Shown: in pieces, positions 41,878 through 50,849 of the stretch
Layout of the letters: every line of letters starts with the position of its first letter
How positions within the stretch are numbered: the first letter of the stretch is position 1
DNA from: Pelosinus fermentans
GTDB taxonomy: Bacteria > Bacillota > Negativicutes > DSM-13327
NCBI GenBank assembly: GCA_002434245.1
Contig: DJJR01000031.1
Span: forward strand, 23,387-87,386
Direction: 5' to 3'
DNA: 64,000 nucleotides
Made by a program: the position numbers and the translations under genes
Notes under the pieces: generated by a model
Databases searched by the model: none
What the model was told of the DNA's origin: nothing
Seen by the model: the letters and a program-made list of their open reading frames with translations, nothing else

Positions 41878-43035
41878 GATTGCAGATTTGAGTATACCTT
41901 CGATTTCCTCCTGAGGACCTTGGCGAGGATTGGTTATGCAGCAAATGTCTTTGAGAGCGTTTGCTGCAAGAGTTGGAATATCTTTTTCATTAAATCCCCT
42001 TACTTCCGAAAGAGTCTTAGGGATATTAAGATCCTGAGTTAGTTCTTTAATTGCTGTTACTGCCAGCAAAGCCGCAGCTTCGTCAGATAGATTGTTAGTA
42101 TCCTTACCTAAAGCACGGGCAATGGCAGCATAGTGATGAGGGACAGCATGTCGATTATAGTTGACAACATAAGGCAGCATGATCGAGTTGGCTAAACCAT
42201 GGGGCAAGTTATACATTCCGCCTAGTTGGTGTGCTAGAGCATGTACATAACCTAAGCTGGCATTATTGAAGGCAATTCCAGCCAAATATTCGGCATAAAC
42301 CATCATTTCTCTTGCATGTATATCACTGCCATTTAAAAAGGCAGCTTTCAGATAACCCGCAATCAGTTCAATAGCTTTTAACGCTTTACAATCTGTGACA
42401 GGGGTGGCATTTGTAGATACATAGGCTTCAATCGCATGAGTCAATGCATCCATTCCTGTAGCGGCAGTAAGACCGGGTGGCATTCCTAACATCAGTTCTG
42501 CATCATTTACGGCGATAATCGGCGTTACATGCCAATCCGTAATGGTCATTTTAATATGATTTTTTTCATCTGTAATTACACAAAAACGAGTCAATTCGCT
42601 ACCAGTGCCGGCAGTCGTATTGATGGCAATTAAAGGAGCGGAGGTCTTCTTGGATTTATTAAGTCCTACATAGTTTTTAATCTCCCCTCCATTGGTTGCG
42701 AGTAAAGCAATGGCTTTAGCGCAGTCATGAGGTGAGCCTCCGCCAAAGGAAATCAAAAAATCACAACCATTATCCTGAAATAATTTTAAACCATAATCCA
42801 CTTGCGGGATTGTTGGATTAGGGGAAACATCATCATGGATGATATAAAATACACCCGCACTTTTTAAGACATCTGTTAATTTATCAATTAATTTCGTTTC
42901 CACTAGTACTTTATCGCTTACAATAAGAGCCTTGCGAAATGCCATAGGCTTTATATAGTTTACGATTTGATCCAAGCAGCCAACGCCTAAAATGCTTATA
43001 GGTGTCATAAAATATTCAATGATTTTTTTGTTCAT
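41875..43035 (-). CDS. Iron-containing alcohol dehydrogenase (DhaT/PduQ-like)
   Basis: A 386-residue group III alcohol dehydrogenase. FGGGSPHDCAKAIALLA is the NAD-binding loop, TTAGTGSELTRFCVIT is family-typical, and the iron ligands lie in GMDALTHAIEAYVS and VHALAHQLGGMYNLPHGLAN. It closely fits 1,3-propanediol dehydrogenase DhaT or the 1-propanol dehydrogenase PduQ. It would re-oxidise NADH by reducing 3-hydroxypropanal or propanal. No pduQ was seen in the pdu operon, so it could fill that role. About 313 bases before it contain no gene, only AT-rich promoter-like sequence. Confidence 0.9.
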   Translation of the reverse strand: MNKKIIEYFMTPISILGVGCLDQIVNYIKPMAFRKALIVSDKVLVETKLIDKLTDVLKSAGVFYIIHDDVSPNPTIPQVDYGLKLFQDNGCDFLISFGGGSPHDCAKAIALLATNGGEIKNYVGLNKSKKTSAPLIAINTTAGTGSELTRFCVITDEKNHIKMTITDWHVTPIIAVNDAELMLGMPPGLTAATGMDALTHAIEAYVSTNATPVTDCKALKAIELIAGYLKAAFLNGSDIHAREMMVYAEYLAGIAFNNASLGYVHALAHQLGGMYNLPHGLANSIMLPYVVNYNRHAVPHHYAAIARALGKDTNNLSDEAAALLAVTAIKELTQDLNIPKTLSEVRGFNEKDIPTLAANALKDICCITNPRQGPQEEIEGILKSAI

Positions 43036-43348
43036 GTTTTTTGTTAACCTCCTTATATCAGCATAGTTAAAATAACCATAACATTGCTATTTTATTTCAG
43101 CAAGGGTTATTATGACCAGTTTTAATGATTGAGCAATAAATCAATACAAGATAACAAGGGAGAACCTATATCTGATTTTATCTTGCTAGTTGTAAGAGTA
43201 GATCAGATTATGGAATTTTATTAACATCTTACGAAAAAAAATTGCTGAATGTTTAAATGTAAGAAGGAAAGAAACTTCACGTTACGGAATGATTATATTA
43301 ATGATTATATTATGGAAAGTGCAGCAAGGTACGAGGGAGGCAAAAAGT

Positions 43349-44107
43349 TTGTTTGGAAATGTGATTGGCGATTTTATCACTGGGTTTCAATTTTTGACAC
43401 GAATTCCAATCAAAGCACAAACCCAATGGTCGCCAGATAGCTTCAGTCAGAGTGTTAAATATTTCCCGCTTATTGGCGGGATTATTGGTTTGCTTTTAGC
43501 TGGGATTGTATATGGAGCGCAAGGGTTTTTGGGAGTAAATATACCGGTGCACCTTCTGGCAATTGGATTGATTTTGGTTGAAATCATATTGACCGGGGGC
43601 TTACACTGTGATGGGTTAATGGATACCATTGATGGTGTTTTTTCAGGAAAACCTCGTGAAAAAATGTTAGAGATTATGAAAGACAGCAGAGTCGGTGCCT
43701 TTGGTGCCATGTCTTTTTGTCTGCTAATCTTTGTAAAATATTCTTTGCTTATGGATATGGACCCTAGGATCTTGCCCTTAGCCATCTTAGTTATGCCGAT
43801 TGTAGGGCGGACGGCTGTTGTCATTCCGATTACTTTCTATCCCTATGCCAGGGCGGAAGGGCTGGGAAAGGCATTTTATCAATCTTCACATAAGTATACC
43901 CTTTATGTAGCAGGAATATTAGCAGCGTTACTGCTAATTCCTTTGGGGAAAATTGTAATCGTAAGTGGAGTAATCGGTATTGGTTTTGCGTTCCTTCTTT
44001 CTGAGTATGTCAGTAAACGTCTTGGCGGTTTAACTGGGGATGTATATGGGGCGACGATTGAACTGACGGAAATCGTTACTTTGTTGGTATTCCTTATTTA
44101 TTCATAG
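43349..44107 (+). CDS. cobS: Adenosylcobinamide-GDP ribazoletransferase
   Basis: I chose TTG 43349, eight bases after GGGAGG; an ATG at 43289 is less likely because it lacks a ribosome site. The 252-residue membrane protein has GFQFLTRIPIK near the start, GGLHCDGLMDTIDGVFSG, MKDSRVGAFGAM and the C-terminal RLGGLTGDVYGATIELTE, all CobS signatures. It joins alpha-ribazole to adenosylcobinamide-GDP in the membrane to make cobalamin. It is followed by cobC at 18 bases. Confidence 0.93.
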   Translation: MFGNVIGDFITGFQFLTRIPIKAQTQWSPDSFSQSVKYFPLIGGIIGLLLAGIVYGAQGFLGVNIPVHLLAIGLILVEIILTGGLHCDGLMDTIDGVFSGKPREKMLEIMKDSRVGAFGAMSFCLLIFVKYSLLMDMDPRILPLAILVMPIVGRTAVVIPITFYPYARAEGLGKAFYQSSHKYTLYVAGILAALLLIPLGKIVIVSGVIGIGFAFLLSEYVSKRLGGLTGDVYGATIELTEIVTLLVFLIYS

Positions 44108-44125
44108 CGGAAAGAAGGTGATTCT

Positions 44126-44737
44126 TTGACTAGGGTAATTTTTGTGCGTCACGGTCAGACTTCCTGGAATCAAGAAGGGAAATATCAAGGACATAGCGAT
44201 ATTTCATTAAATGAAAGAGGAATAAGACAGGGAAATTTAGTAGCAAAGCGTTTAGCGAAGGAAAAAATAAGCGCTATCTATAGCAGCGATTTACTGCGGG
44301 CACAGCAGACTGCTGAGGCTATTGCCAAGTATCATGGATTGTCCGTTATGACCAAGCCGGATTTTCGTGAAATTAATTTTGGAATTTGGGAAGGACTTAC
44401 CTATCAAGAAATTATGGCAGATTGGTCAGAAATTTTAACTGCAATGTATTCTAAGCCAGGTGAAATCGGTCCGCCTCAAGGGGAAAGTTTTCAGGTTGTT
44501 AAACAACGTGTAACTCACGCACTGCAAGAGTGTGTCAAAAAACATCAAGAGCAAACCATTGTGCTTGTTTCCCACGGGGGAACGATGAGAGTGCTGCTTT
44601 GCGCTGCATTAGGAATCGGTTTAGATAAAATGTGGTCTATGCGCCAGGATAGCTCGGCAATCAATATAATTGAGTATATTGATAATCGGGCAGTAGTAGC
44701 ATTAGTGAATGACACTTGGCATGTCAAAGATACTTGA
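44126..44737 (+). CDS. cobC: Alpha-ribazole phosphatase (histidine phosphatase family)
   Basis: A 203-residue protein starting at TTG 44126 behind AGAAGGTG. The catalytic motif VIFVRHGQTSWNQEGKYQGH, SSDLLRAQQTAEAIA, INFGIWEGLTYQEI and VLVSHGGTMRVLLCAALG are those of the phosphoglycerate-mutase-like phosphatases. Position next to cobS and upstream of cobT makes CobC the best call. Confidence 0.85.
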   Translation: MTRVIFVRHGQTSWNQEGKYQGHSDISLNERGIRQGNLVAKRLAKEKISAIYSSDLLRAQQTAEAIAKYHGLSVMTKPDFREINFGIWEGLTYQEIMADWSEILTAMYSKPGEIGPPQGESFQVVKQRVTHALQECVKKHQEQTIVLVSHGGTMRVLLCAALGIGLDKMWSMRQDSSAINIIEYIDNRAVVALVNDTWHVKDT

Positions 44738-44856
44738 TGCAGGCTAAATGGGATTTTTTTAACGAACTACTTGATTATATTGCTCATCTGCAAATAGTGG
44801 ATAGGAGAATGAGATAAACTGTAGTACTATTGTGATAACAAAATAAATTGCCACCA

Positions 44857-45030
44857 AACAGGTGCCTCTTTAACTAGAGGAGAATAGGGAAGTTCGGAAG
44901 GGAAGTATATTCCTTAAACGACGCGGTCGCGCCACTGTAATCGGGGAGAAAGTCCTGCAAATGCCACTGGGAAACCAGGAAGGCGCAGGAGTTTTAAAGA
45001 TCCGTAAGTCAGGAGACCTGCCTGTTATGG
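44857..45030 (+). promoter_or_regulatory. Cobalamin (B12) riboswitch
   Basis: The RNA leader shows AGGTGCC near 44860, GGGAAG segments, GCCACTGTAATCGGGGAGAA, the conserved GCCACTGGGAAACCAGGAAG, and the B12 box AGTCAGGAGACCTGCCT at 45007-45024. It precedes a terminator and then cobT, so high cobalamin should reduce cobT transcription. It explains most of the 565-base gap with the terminator and repeat that follow. Confidence 0.95.
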
Positions 45031-45088
45031 CTGTCATCTACCCTCGCGTAAGGGGTAATGCCAGAAGGATGGGATTTTTATATAAAAT

Positions 45089-45116
45089 ACCTAGCCTTTT
45101 GGGCTAGGTTTTTTTG
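45089..45116 (+). terminator. Riboswitch expression-platform terminator
   Basis: ACCTAGCC, loop TTTTG, GGCTAGGT, then seven T. It lies about 60 bases after the B12 box and most likely is the terminator switched by the riboswitch. Confidence 0.88.
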
Positions 45117-45162
45117 TATACTTTTTTAAAAGATTCATTAAATTTTATGTGTTGAAAAAAAC

Positions 45163-45275
45163 GATGAATCACGAAGAGCGTGAAGGATGCAAAGCACACG
45201 AAGGGATATTCTTATTCTTCGTATCTTCGCGGTTCAAAATGTTTTGTTTTTTAGGATTTGTTAATATTTTTCTTA
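45163..45275 (+). repeat. Interspersed repeat type A, copy 4
   Basis: Left arm ATCACGAAGAGCGTGAAGG with CACACGAAGG, right arm CTTCGTATCTTCGCGGTTC, tail TATTTTTCTTA. It lies in the leader between the riboswitch terminator and the cobT ribosome site, so it is transcribed with cobT. Confidence 0.82.
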
Positions 45276-45302
45276 TCTATTATAATTTTAGGAGGGACAG
45301 TT

Positions 45303-46337
45303 ATGGATTTGGAAGCCAGAGTTGATGAATTGCTGAATGGGGCAGCTAAACCACCTCAGAGTCTAGGAAAATTAGAAAAACACCTCAAGAAAGTAATATT
45401 GGCATGGGGAGAAATTCACTCAGAGATGAAACCGCATCATATCATCTTTGCGGCTGATAATGGAATTATTGAAGAAGGTGTTGTCAATTACCCTGGGGAA
45501 ATTACCTATCTGCAAGCCAAGAATATGGCAGACGGCAAAGCGACGATAAGCTGTTTTTGCCAATGTAATCAAATACCTTACAGCGTCATTGATATTGGTA
45601 TTAATAATAAGAAAGAAGCTGGCATTTATCATAAAGTAGCCTTTGGAACAAAAAATTTTATGAAAGAAGAGGCTATGACACAAGAAGAATTTGATCGGGC
45701 TTGGGCGGTTGGAAAAGAAGTGGTAGCAGATCTTGTTCAGCGGGAAGGAGTGAATATCTTCTCTTTTGGTGAAATGGGAATTGGCAATACGACAACCTCG
45801 TCGGCTGTTTTACATGCTCTTACGGGAATGCCGCCGGAATTCATTGTTGGCTATGGAGCAGGATTGAGCAGCAGCGAGTTCTTAAAACATAAGCGAAATA
45901 TAGTAGCAAAAGGTGTAGAGCGCCATAAAAATAAAATGCAAAAAGTCGAAGAAATTCTACGCTGTGTAGGAGGATTTGACATTGTAGGTATTTGTTCTGG
46001 AATGCTGCAATGTGCCAAACTGGGTGTTCCTTTTGTAATTGATGGATTTATCACAGCAGTAGCCTATGCCTGTGCATTTCGTATAGACAATACAATTGAA
46101 AAGTACGGAATTCCTTCTCATATGTCAAAAGAACCGGGTATGGCTTACTCACTATTGTTGGGGAATATTCCGGCAGAGGATGTGATTCTTCATGCCAACA
46201 TGGCTTTAGGTGAGGGGACAGGCGCGATTCTAATGGTCTCTATGCTTAAAACCATGTCATACACTATGCAGAACATGGCAAGACTTTCCGATTTTGTATT
46301 AAGTGAACCCGAGTCAGCACAGACTGCTGCCGGATAA
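45303..46337 (+). CDS. cobT: Nicotinate-nucleotide-dimethylbenzimidazole phosphoribosyltransferase
   Basis: I chose ATG 45303, behind GGAGGG; the longer frame runs into the repeat. The 344-residue protein has AAKPPQSLGKLEKHLKK, FAADNGIIEEGVVNYP, FGEMGIGNTTTSSAVLHAL and MALGEGTGAILM, which includes the catalytic Glu. It makes alpha-ribazole phosphate, the substrate of CobC and then CobS, so the three genes form the lower-ligand pathway under B12 control. Confidence 0.94.
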   Translation: MDLEARVDELLNGAAKPPQSLGKLEKHLKKVILAWGEIHSEMKPHHIIFAADNGIIEEGVVNYPGEITYLQAKNMADGKATISCFCQCNQIPYSVIDIGINNKKEAGIYHKVAFGTKNFMKEEAMTQEEFDRAWAVGKEVVADLVQREGVNIFSFGEMGIGNTTTSSAVLHALTGMPPEFIVGYGAGLSSSEFLKHKRNIVAKGVERHKNKMQKVEEILRCVGGFDIVGICSGMLQCAKLGVPFVIDGFITAVAYACAFRIDNTIEKYGIPSHMSKEPGMAYSLLLGNIPAEDVILHANMALGEGTGAILMVSMLKTMSYTMQNMARLSDFVLSEPESAQTAAG

Positions 46338-46429
46338 TGCATAGTCTTTACTTGCTATAATGTAGTAAAATATTGCTGTTTGCAGGAACTGGTATCCCTT
46401 TTATCTAATACTTATCATGTTAAGGAAGG

Positions 46430-46469
46430 CTTAATACAGCTGATAATTTTTCATATTAGCTGTATTAAG
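46430..46469 (+). terminator. Inverted repeat after cobT
   Basis: CTTAATACAGCT and AGCTGTATTAAG pair exactly around 16 bases. There is no long T run, so its strength as a terminator is uncertain. Confidence 0.55.
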
Positions 46470-46490
46470 CCCTATTATCAAACGATGCAG

Positions 46491-46534
46491 CCGCTCTAAG
46501 ACCCCGCTTGTCAAAGATGGGGATCTTGGAGTGG
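46491..46534 (+). other. Hairpin in the leader of the PocR kinase gene
   Basis: CCGCTCTAAGACCCC pairs imperfectly with GGGGATCTTGGAGTGG, followed by TTTGGTTGTTGG. It may be an attenuator or part of the preceding terminator region. Confidence 0.45.
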
Positions 46535-46599
46535 TTTGGTTGTTGGATGATAGCAATAAATGATATAGTATAGAAGTTTTGATAAGGGGAGGATTGCGA

Positions 46600-47811
46600 G
46601 TGCAAGCATTAAATCGATTTACCTTAGGCGAAATTGTCAATACTCAAATTTTACAAGAGATACAAGATAAATTCTCTGAAGCAACGGGATTGGCGGCGGT
46701 GATTGTTGATCCTGAAGGCAATCCGATTACAAAACCCAGTAATTTCACAAAGTTTTGCAGCTATGTTCGTTCTCTTCCTCAAGGGCTAACCCGATGCGTG
46801 CAATGTGATGATAAGGGGGGGCGTCGTAATCAGAAACCCTTCGTGTATACATGTCATGCTGGCTTGACGGATTTAGCAGCTCCTATAGTTGTAGAGAATC
46901 AATATATTGGTGCATTTCTCGCAGGACAAGTTATTTTGCTCCAGAAAGATGATGATGTGAAAAGCAATATGTTCTGCTGTACAGATGATTTGGGACTGGA
47001 GGCAGAACGATTATCGGAATTTTTTGATATCGTGGAAGTCGTGCCGGAGAAACGCATAAAGGCGGCAGCAGATTTAATCTACATTATGTCAAATTATATT
47101 GTAGAAATTGGTGTGGCCAATCTTGCGGGCAAGCACCTTGTAAAAGAGATAAAGGCCAAGGCGGAATTAGAAACAATGCTCCGTGCTACCGAATTAAAAG
47201 CACTGCAATCTCAGGTCAACCCGCATTTTTTATTTAATACCTTAAATACCATAGCTCGTTTAGCAATGCTGGAGGGAGCGAGTCAGACTCAGGAAGTAGT
47301 CTATGCTCTATCGGATTTATTACGTAATAATTTGCGGGATATAGAAATATTAAGAACCTTAGAACAAGAAGTAAAATCCATTAAAGATTATTTGCTGATT
47401 CAGAAGATGCGTTTTGGCGAACGTATACAGACCTATATTGATGTGGATGCGTCCATTATGGAAATAAAAATTCCTCCTCTGACTCTTCAGCCTTTAGTGG
47501 AGAATGCCATTATTCACGGACTAGAAAGTAAGGTGGAAGGTGGAGTGGTTCACATTAGCGGGCGACTTGAGGGGGAAGAGGTTATTCTCATTGTCAGGGA
47601 TACTGGCATTGGTATATCATCAGAAGAAGTTGCAGCTATTTTTCGTGCAGAAAAACGTAAACAAATTCATGGGCAGACGACAGGCTTGGGAATTATTAAT
47701 GTTCACAAGCGAATTCAGCATTACTTCGGTAATGAATACGGTCTTACGATGGAGAGCAAACTAGGAGAAGGGACTAGCATTTACATCCGCCTTCCCTACA
47801 GTCCAATGTAA
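46600..47811 (+). CDS. PocR-domain sensor histidine kinase
   Basis: I chose GTG 46600, six bases after AAGGGGAGG. The 403-residue protein has an N-terminal PocR sensory domain (about 15-170) with FTKFCSYVRSLPQG, RCVQCDDKG and TCHAGLTDLAAPI, a short coiled linker, then a LytS/YesM-type kinase with SQVNPHFLFNTLNTIARLAM and the ATPase motifs VENAIIHGLESK and GLGIINVHKRI. No membrane segment is visible, so it should sense a small molecule in the cytoplasm, probably 1,2-propanediol. The response regulator follows at 24 bases. Confidence 0.92.
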   Translation: MQALNRFTLGEIVNTQILQEIQDKFSEATGLAAVIVDPEGNPITKPSNFTKFCSYVRSLPQGLTRCVQCDDKGGRRNQKPFVYTCHAGLTDLAAPIVVENQYIGAFLAGQVILLQKDDDVKSNMFCCTDDLGLEAERLSEFFDIVEVVPEKRIKAAADLIYIMSNYIVEIGVANLAGKHLVKEIKAKAELETMLRATELKALQSQVNPHFLFNTLNTIARLAMLEGASQTQEVVYALSDLLRNNLRDIEILRTLEQEVKSIKDYLLIQKMRFGERIQTYIDVDASIMEIKIPPLTLQPLVENAIIHGLESKVEGGVVHISGRLEGEEVILIVRDTGIGISSEEVAAIFRAEKRKQIHGQTTGLGIINVHKRIQHYFGNEYGLTMESKLGEGTSIYIRLPYSPM

Positions 47812-47835
47812 GAGCAGTGCAGCAAGGAGAAAAGA

Positions 47836-49458
47836 ATGTATACATTATTGATTGTAGATGATGAACAATTAGAAAGGCAGGCCTTGCATTTTATTGTTAC
47901 GCAAAAATGTCCTGCCATAAAGGTGATTGGCGAAACGGGAGATGGAAGGAGTGCTGTTCAGATTGCTGCAGTGCAAAGACCGGATATTGTTTTAATGGAT
48001 ATCCGCATGCCGGAAATGAACGGGCTGGAAGCTGCAAAGCGCATTCGTGCTTTATTGCCCGATACTGTAATTATCATGCTCACGGCTTTTGATGAATTTA
48101 GTTATGCAAAGCAAGCGTTAACGATTGGAGTCGTGGAATATCTCTTAAAACCTGTCCGCCCGGATGACATTATGCATACCTTAGAAATTACCATTCAGAA
48201 AGTGGATGAATTAAAGCGAAAAAAGCAAGAAGAAGCTTCTTTGCGAAAAAGTGTAGAAGATGCTATTCCTTTTATTCAAATGTCTTTTGTCTATGATTTG
48301 ATTTCTGGGAATATTAAAGAAATGGAGCACTTTCAAGAACGATCCCGCTTTCTGGGAATGAAAGTAGATCCCGGTGTAGTCTTGGCTATTGATGTTGATG
48401 ATTTTAAACAGCTTACCTCTAGCGACAGTGAATTAGAAAAGCAAATGATTAAACAAAAAATTCACAAACTGATTTGCAGTGTTGCTGGCGATTATGCACT
48501 GGTTACTCCATTTGGCAGTGACAATTTGATTGTTTTATTAGGCTTTGCTGAAGTAGAAAGCGAAGAAAGAATAAAAAGTAATGCCCAAAAAATTGCTGTA
48601 GATATACAAGAATCTATTTCGCAAGCCATGAATATCAGTATTACCATCGGAATTGGCCGATATTACAGTGACCCAAGAGAAATTCATAAGTCCTATTTAG
48701 AAGCTCTGCATGCGCAGCGGCAGCGGTTTTATTTAGGTGATAGTCAGATCATTCACGTGGAGGATGTACCCTATCTGACTACAGGACCTTTTAATTATCC
48801 TTTTCACTATGAGCGAAATGTGCTTGACAAGGTGCGATGTGGTGATCGAAAGCAAGCAAAAGAAGCACTACATGAATTGTTAGATGGAATATTTGCCAGT
48901 AAGGCTAATATGGATACGATTAAAGCATGTGTGTTGGAATTGTTAATTGTATTGTCTCGGTCAGCGGTGGAGGGTGGTGCCAATGTAGAACAATTGACAC
49001 TATTGAATTTAACTTGTATAAATCATTTGCATGAGTGTAATAATAAAACACAGGTAGAGGCGTGGTTGTTTGCTTCTTTGGATCACTTTATGGACAATAT
49101 GCTTGAAAATAGAAGCAGTATGAACCTTAGGGTCATTAATAAAGCATGTGATTATATTGTGAAAAACTATCATAAGAATATATCCTTAGAAGAAGTTGCC
49201 CAAACGGTGCATTTAAGTCCTTTTTATTTTAGCAGGCTTTTCAAACAAGAGAAGGGTTTTAATTTTGTAGATTTTCTAACGAAGGTAAGAATTGAAAAAG
49301 CAAAGAAAATGCTGCAAAATCCCGATTTTACGGCGGTGCGAATTGCTGCAGAGGTAGGATATCAAGATGCCAGCTATTTTAGCCGTGTATTTCGTCAGAC
49401 AATGGGAATGACGCCAAATCAGTATCGAAATGAAATTCGTAATGGCAAGCAAGAGTAA
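47836..49458 (+). CDS. AraC-family response regulator (YesN type)
   Basis: A 540-residue protein with a receiver domain (1-120) showing LIVDDEQLERQA, the phosphoacceptor in DIVLMDIRMPEMNGLEAA and the Lys in YLLKPVRPDDI. A middle region of about 290 residues follows, then two AraC helix-turn-helix units at the end: SLEEVAQTVHLSPFYFSRLF and VRIAAEVGYQDASYFSRVFR. It should be phosphorylated by the PocR kinase and activate the pdu promoter just downstream. Confidence 0.92.
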   Translation: MYTLLIVDDEQLERQALHFIVTQKCPAIKVIGETGDGRSAVQIAAVQRPDIVLMDIRMPEMNGLEAAKRIRALLPDTVIIMLTAFDEFSYAKQALTIGVVEYLLKPVRPDDIMHTLEITIQKVDELKRKKQEEASLRKSVEDAIPFIQMSFVYDLISGNIKEMEHFQERSRFLGMKVDPGVVLAIDVDDFKQLTSSDSELEKQMIKQKIHKLICSVAGDYALVTPFGSDNLIVLLGFAEVESEERIKSNAQKIAVDIQESISQAMNISITIGIGRYYSDPREIHKSYLEALHAQRQRFYLGDSQIIHVEDVPYLTTGPFNYPFHYERNVLDKVRCGDRKQAKEALHELLDGIFASKANMDTIKACVLELLIVLSRSAVEGGANVEQLTLLNLTCINHLHECNNKTQVEAWLFASLDHFMDNMLENRSSMNLRVINKACDYIVKNYHKNISLEEVAQTVHLSPFYFSRLFKQEKGFNFVDFLTKVRIEKAKKMLQNPDFTAVRIAAEVGYQDASYFSRVFRQTMGMTPNQYRNEIRNGKQE

Positions 49459-49536
49459 AAAAAGATGCAAAAAAGTTCTATGTCAGAGCAAAAAAAGAAT
49501 AAAAAATAATTCTGAATAAAAAAGGATTATGAAAGA

Positions 49537-49571
49537 TAAAATAGGACTACGGTAAAGTAGTCCTATTTTGC
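49537..49571 (+). terminator. Terminator after the two-component genes
   Basis: AAAATAGGACTAC, loop GGTAAA, GTAGTCCTATTTTGCTTTT. It isolates the pdu operon from the regulator genes. Confidence 0.88.
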
Positions 49572-49635
49572 TTTTATGGTAGAAAAATTTGAATAAACAA
49601 ACAAAATAATCCTGCAAAATAAATGTGAAAAAAAT

Positions 49636-49650
49636 ATCCATATTATGGAT
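49636..49650. promoter_or_regulatory. Palindrome upstream of the pdu operon
   Basis: ATCCATATTATGGAT is a perfect 15-base palindrome about 115 bases before pduU. A TATAAT at 49726-49731 with only a weak -35 (TGAAAA) follows, as expected of an activator-dependent promoter. It is a candidate binding site for the AraC-type regulator. The rest of this 307-base gap holds only the upstream terminator. Confidence 0.5.
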
Positions 49651-49765
49651 GTCGCGGATATAGCAATTATGTCCAGTGGCTAAGCAATAAATATGCAAGG
49701 TGAAAAACTAAAAATGGGAAATAGTTATAATTGTCAAACTAATGTAAGGAATGCGAGGAAATGGT

Positions 49766-50107
49766 ATGTCGGAAGAAAAGGCAAGAGTGGTTCAAGAATA
49801 TGTACCAGGCAAACAAGTTACCTTAGCCCACCTCATATCCAATCCCAAAAAGGATTTATGTGACAAGTTAGGGTTAGAAAGCACTTCTGCGATTGGAATC
49901 TTAACCATTACCCCTAGTGAAGCTGCCATAATTGCAGCGGATGTGGCAACAAAAGCAGCAGATGTAAAGATTGGTTTTATGGACCGTTTTACGGGATCAC
50001 TGGTACTGGTCGGTACCGTATCCAATGTGGAAGCGGCCCTTAAGCAAGTGACCAATGTATTAGTCAATGGTTTGGGTTTTACTGGTCCCAAACAAACGAA
50101 GTCATGA
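49766..50107 (+). CDS. pduU: Microcompartment shell protein PduU (EutS family)
   Basis: I chose ATG 49766, behind GCGAGGAA. The 113-residue circularly permuted BMC protein reads [19 protein letters not shown] near the start, then [20 protein letters not shown] and [20 protein letters not shown]. It forms a hexameric shell tile with a small N-terminal barrel. In Salmonella pduU is late in the operon; here it leads it, next to pduV, which its Salmonella counterpart is thought to contact. Confidence 0.93.
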   Translation: MSEEKARVVQEYVPGKQVTLAHLISNPKKDLCDKLGLESTSAIGILTITPSEAAIIAADVATKAADVKIGFMDRFTGSLVLVGTVSNVEAALKQVTNVLVNGLGFTGPKQTKS

Positions 50108-50108
50108 T

Positions 50109-50552
50109 ATGCAGAAGGTAATGTTAGTTGGGGCTATAGGGGCGGGCAAGACATCTTTAATTCATACGCTGCAAAAAGATGTCCGATCAGCCGAAAAGAC
50201 CCAAAGTATCCAATTTTCAGATGGAGCCATTGACACTCCGGGAGAATATGCTCAGATACCACGTTTTTATTCGGCATTAATGACAACAGCTATGCAAGCA
50301 TCTGCTGTCGTTGTTGTACAGGACGCAACGAATCTGAAAGTAACTCTGCCGCCTGGATTTGCCGGAATGTTTTCCCGCCCTGTTATTGGGGTAGTAACAA
50401 AAGTCGATGTACTTGGCATTGATCGAGAGAAAGCAAAATCTCGCTTAATGGAGGTCGGTGTTAAAGAACCAGTCTTCTTCGTTTCCTCTCGTACTGGAGA
50501 AGGAATAGAAGAATTAATTGCATACTTTGGGGAAGGGAGGTGTAGTTCATGA
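50109..50552 (+). CDS. pduV: PduV-like small GTPase
   Basis: I chose ATG 50109, one base after the pduU stop. The 147-residue P-loop protein has [18 protein letters not shown] (Walker A), [16 protein letters not shown] (switch/G3 region) and [10 protein letters not shown], which carries a TKxD motif for guanine. PduV/EutP proteins are thought to help position microcompartments. It lacks the extended N-terminal targeting helix seen in Salmonella PduV. Confidence 0.9.
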   Translation: MQKVMLVGAIGAGKTSLIHTLQKDVRSAEKTQSIQFSDGAIDTPGEYAQIPRFYSALMTTAMQASAVVVVQDATNLKVTLPPGFAGMFSRPVIGVVTKVDVLGIDREKAKSRLMEVGVKEPVFFVSSRTGEGIEELIAYFGEGRCSS

Positions 50553-50824
50553 GCGAAGCATTAGGGATGATTGAAACAAAAGGATTAGTAGGTGCTATTG
50601 AAGCTGCCGATGCTATGGTAAAGGCAGCAAACGTTGAATTAGTGGGTTATGAAAAAATTGGCTCTGGCTTGGTGACAGTAATGGTGCGCGGTGATGTTGG
50701 TGCCATTAAAGCGGCAACCGATGCAGGTGCCGCAGCGGCTCAAAAAGTTGGCGAAGTCGTGTCTATTCACGTTATTCCACGTCCCCATACAGATGTGGAA
50801 AAAATTCTTCCCAAAATCAAATAG
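50549..50824 (+). CDS. pduA: Microcompartment shell hexamer PduA/PduJ
   Basis: A 91-residue BMC-domain protein whose ATG overlaps the pduV end. It has the canonical [40 protein letters not shown] and [15 protein letters not shown]. It forms the main hexameric tile with a central pore for propanediol. A closely similar paralogue, here called pduJ, lies at 57.4 kb. Confidence 0.94.
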   Translation: MSEALGMIETKGLVGAIEAADAMVKAANVELVGYEKIGSGLVTVMVRGDVGAIKAATDAGAAAAQKVGEVVSIHVIPRPHTDVEKILPKIK

Positions 50825-50849
50825 GAATTTAATGTGGAGGTAGAATTAT

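Noticed and set aside
43249..43440. 63-residue frame before cobS
   Set aside because: Overlaps the supported cobS start in another frame and lacks a ribosome site.
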